A stretch of DNA of 5,639 nt, from the NCBI GenBank assembly GCA_037147235.1, contig JBAWVO010000375.1, positions 1 to 5,639 on the forward strand, in the 5' to 3' direction. Of this stretch, positions 4,377-5,639 are shown one piece after another. The notes beneath the pieces were generated by a model. That model saw nothing but the letters and a program-made list of their open reading frames with translations. It did no database searches and had not been told where the DNA came from. The stretch is from JANXQG01 sp037147235 (GTDB lineage: Bacteria > Planctomycetota > Planctomycetia > Pirellulales > Thermoguttaceae). Within the stretch, counting starts at the first letter, position 1, and every line of letters starts with the position of its first letter. Made by a program: the position numbers and the translations under genes.

Positions 4377-5366
4377 TTACTTCTTCTCAACCAACCAAAT
4401 GTTCCGATACGCAACCTTGTTCCCGTGCCCTTGCAGATAAAAAGGGCGCGGGGCGGGGGCTTCGCCCTGCCGGCCGGGTGTGTTGCGAGCCAACTCGAAC
4501 TCGGGGTGAATCTCTACGCCGTTGTGCTTGACGGACACGCGAGCGTTGGCCGTCTTCTTGCCGCCCTGGTACTTTGGTGCCGTGAAATTGAAGTCGTAGG
4601 TTTGCCAAGTTAGCGGCGGAAAGCACATGTTCACGTCCGGCTTGCGAAGTTGGTAGAATCCGCCACATTCGTTGTCGGCACCTTCCAGCCCGAACGAGTC
4701 AAGTACTTGAGTCTCATAGCAATCGTGCAGGTAAACGCCGCTGTTGCTGCGCCCCTGGCCGCGGGCCTGCGGCATATACGACAGGCGGAACTCCAGGTGC
4801 AACGAGTAGTCGCCGAATTTGCGTTTGGTGGTCGCCTCGGAGAGCAGGTTCTTGTCGGCCGTCAGGGTGCCATGATGGAAGTTCTCGGCCGTCTTGCCGT
4901 CGAATAGCACGATCGCGCCTTCGGGTGCCTTTGCCCCTTCCGTCGGGCTATGACGAACCGTTCGCTTGAGTTCGAGCTTGGCCTTGCCGTCGGCAGAGGC
5001 AAGCGTCATTAACTCCCCGGCAATCTTGCCCGAGATACCCTGGCTGGTGAGGGTGGTCACTTCGGCCTCGCGCTTTCCTTGCAAGAAAATCCGCGACTGG
5101 CCGCGTTTCCAGCCATCGCCGGGCAGGCCACCTTGGGTGACCACGATATTGAACTTGCCGTCACCCTGGGCAATCACCTGGGCACCGGCCTTGCTCTCGG
5201 TGCCATCAATCCATACCCCCTGTCCGGCGTACTCACCTTGGATAGCATAGCTTGGATCCTTGGCAGCCTCGGCCGGATCGGTAATCTCCGGATTCTTCGC
5301 GCAGGCAGCGCAGGCGAAGCTACAGCACAGTAACGACAAAAACAACTGCGGGATGCGTCGAATCAT
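4377..5366 (-). CDS. Secreted DUF1080 (3-keto-disaccharide hydrolase-like) protein
   Basis: This 329-residue protein has an N-terminal signal sequence (1 to about 23: MIRR, then a Leu/Cys/Ala-rich core ending ACAACA), so it is exported; a weak lipobox-like CAAC near residue 20-22 leaves a lipoprotein possible. Residues about 37-140 form a beta-rich domain (AIQGEYAGQGVW, GDGKFNIVV, GGLPGDGW) that often precedes DUF1080 in planctomycetes. Residues about 150-327 are the DUF1080 concanavalin-like domain: IVLFDGK (152-158), FGDYSLHLEFRL, the hallmark NSGVYLHDCYETQVLDSFG (208-226), ECGGFYQL, LTWQTYDFNF, and the closing YRNIWLVE. Family members are linked to cleavage of 3-keto-glycosides and carbohydrate binding; the substrate here is unknown. 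GGAGGA (5374-5379, minus strand) sits about 8 nt before the ATG, confirming the start. It is complete and GC-rich. Confidence 0.9.
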   Translation of the reverse strand: MIRRIPQLFLSLLCCSFACAACAKNPEITDPAEAAKDPSYAIQGEYAGQGVWIDGTESKAGAQVIAQGDGKFNIVVTQGGLPGDGWKRGQSRIFLQGKREAEVTTLTSQGISGKIAGELMTLASADGKAKLELKRTVRHSPTEGAKAPEGAIVLFDGKTAENFHHGTLTADKNLLSEATTKRKFGDYSLHLEFRLSYMPQARGQGRSNSGVYLHDCYETQVLDSFGLEGADNECGGFYQLRKPDVNMCFPPLTWQTYDFNFTAPKYQGGKKTANARVSVKHNGVEIHPEFELARNTPGRQGEAPAPRPFYLQGHGNKVAYRNIWLVEKK

Positions 5367-5611
5367 TGTTGGGTCCTCCGGTATGAAGTAATTTCGGTGC
5401 GAAAAATCAGGTGTGATCCTTCCGCAAGAAACTTCTTACCTGTTTGGGATGCAAATGTCATCCACTATTTTTCATTTTCACTCCACTCGGAGACGCTCCG
5501 AGCAGCAATATCCCCCTATGTTAACAAAGTATCTCGCAACTTTCCAGTTCTCCTCGCCACTTTCCATGCAAAGGACGGAATTTATTGGCTCTTCCGGTTT
5601 TAGGTGCAGAA
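5367..5611. other. Upstream region of the DUF1080 gene, no gene seen
   Basis: This AT-richer stretch probably holds the promoter of the minus-strand DUF1080 gene, but no convincing -35/-10 pair was found. It contains a weak stem (GGATG and CATCC, about 5448-5463), a perfect hairpin at 5486-5502 and two ACTTTCCA direct repeats (about 5539-5566). Open frames here lack ribosome sites and protein-like composition. Confidence 0.5.
5486..5502. other. Perfect 7-bp hairpin upstream of DUF1080
   Basis: CTCGGAG (5486-5492) and CTCCGAG (5496-5502) pair perfectly around a 3-nt loop. There is no T-run immediately after the stem on either strand, so a terminator is unlikely. It could be an operator or a terminator remnant of a neighbouring gene. 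Confidence 0.5.
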
Positions 5612-5639
5612 GTAGGGTGGGGAGAGTGAAACGAGCCCC
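5612..5639. repeat. Left part of a palindromic intergenic repeat, cut by the window end
   Basis: GTAGGGTGGGG, a short GAGTGAAACGAG centre, then CCCC at the window edge look like an intergenic palindrome of the GTAGGGTGGG...CCCACC kind common in large environmental genomes. The GGGG (5619-5622) and CCCC (5636-5639) would form the start of the stem. The right arm lies outside the window. Confidence 0.45.

Noticed and set aside
4387..5333. Several other open frames overlapping the DUF1080 gene on both strands
   Set aside because: They are shadows in a GC-rich gene and lack ribosome sites or recognisable protein features, while the 329-residue frame has clear family motifs throughout.

Overview
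The window looks like accessory DNA from a planctomycete. The main reasons are a secreted DUF1080 (3-keto-disaccharide hydrolase-like) protein, a typical planctomycete family, weak or absent Shine-Dalgarno sites on several genes, and many short intergenic repeats. Most of the DNA is moderately GC-rich. The block at about 2300-3350 is clearly more AT-rich by eye. This assignment is an inference, because no rRNA or tRNA is present.

Layout, left to right. (1) 57-572 is a complete 'leader plus gene' unit: a strongly conserved noncoding leader followed by a small secreted protein of unknown function (166-549). (2) 726-880 is a second copy of the leader, cut off after ten codons at a palindrome. 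(3) 1082-1719 is a type II toxin-antitoxin operon, with an AF2212/VapB-like antitoxin and a PIN-domain VapC RNase overlapping by ATGA. Hairpins and a plausible promoter lie upstream. (4) 1873-2003 is a MITE-like element of about 131 bp with imperfect inverted ends carrying GGACACATGA. (5) 1984-3225, minus strand, is a two-gene operon: a PD-(D/E)XK restriction-endonuclease-like protein and a small unknown partner whose last codons and stop lie in the MITE-like element. (6) 3371-3504 is a patch of short repeats that includes an inverted copy of a 23-nt motif also found inside the 1873-2003 element. (7) 3566-3862 is a third copy of the leader plus gene unit, now a pseudogene. (8) 3975-4370 is a small protein with two AbrB-like motifs. 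(9) 4377-5366, minus strand, is the secreted DUF1080 protein, converging on gene 8. (10) The right end holds a short perfect hairpin and half of a palindromic repeat.

The two most interesting things are these. First, a noncoding leader of about 110-123 bp is repeated three times and is better conserved between copies than the coding sequence it precedes. Second, the nuclease-plus-small-partner operon has no visible DNA methyltransferase, is AT-rich, and is bracketed by inverted copies of one 23-nt repeat, so it looks like an acquired defence or selfish cassette. The toxin-antitoxin operon lies in the same repeat-rich stretch, so 57-3862 reads as an insertion hotspot. The DUF1080 and AbrB-like genes to the right look like ordinary chromosomal genes.
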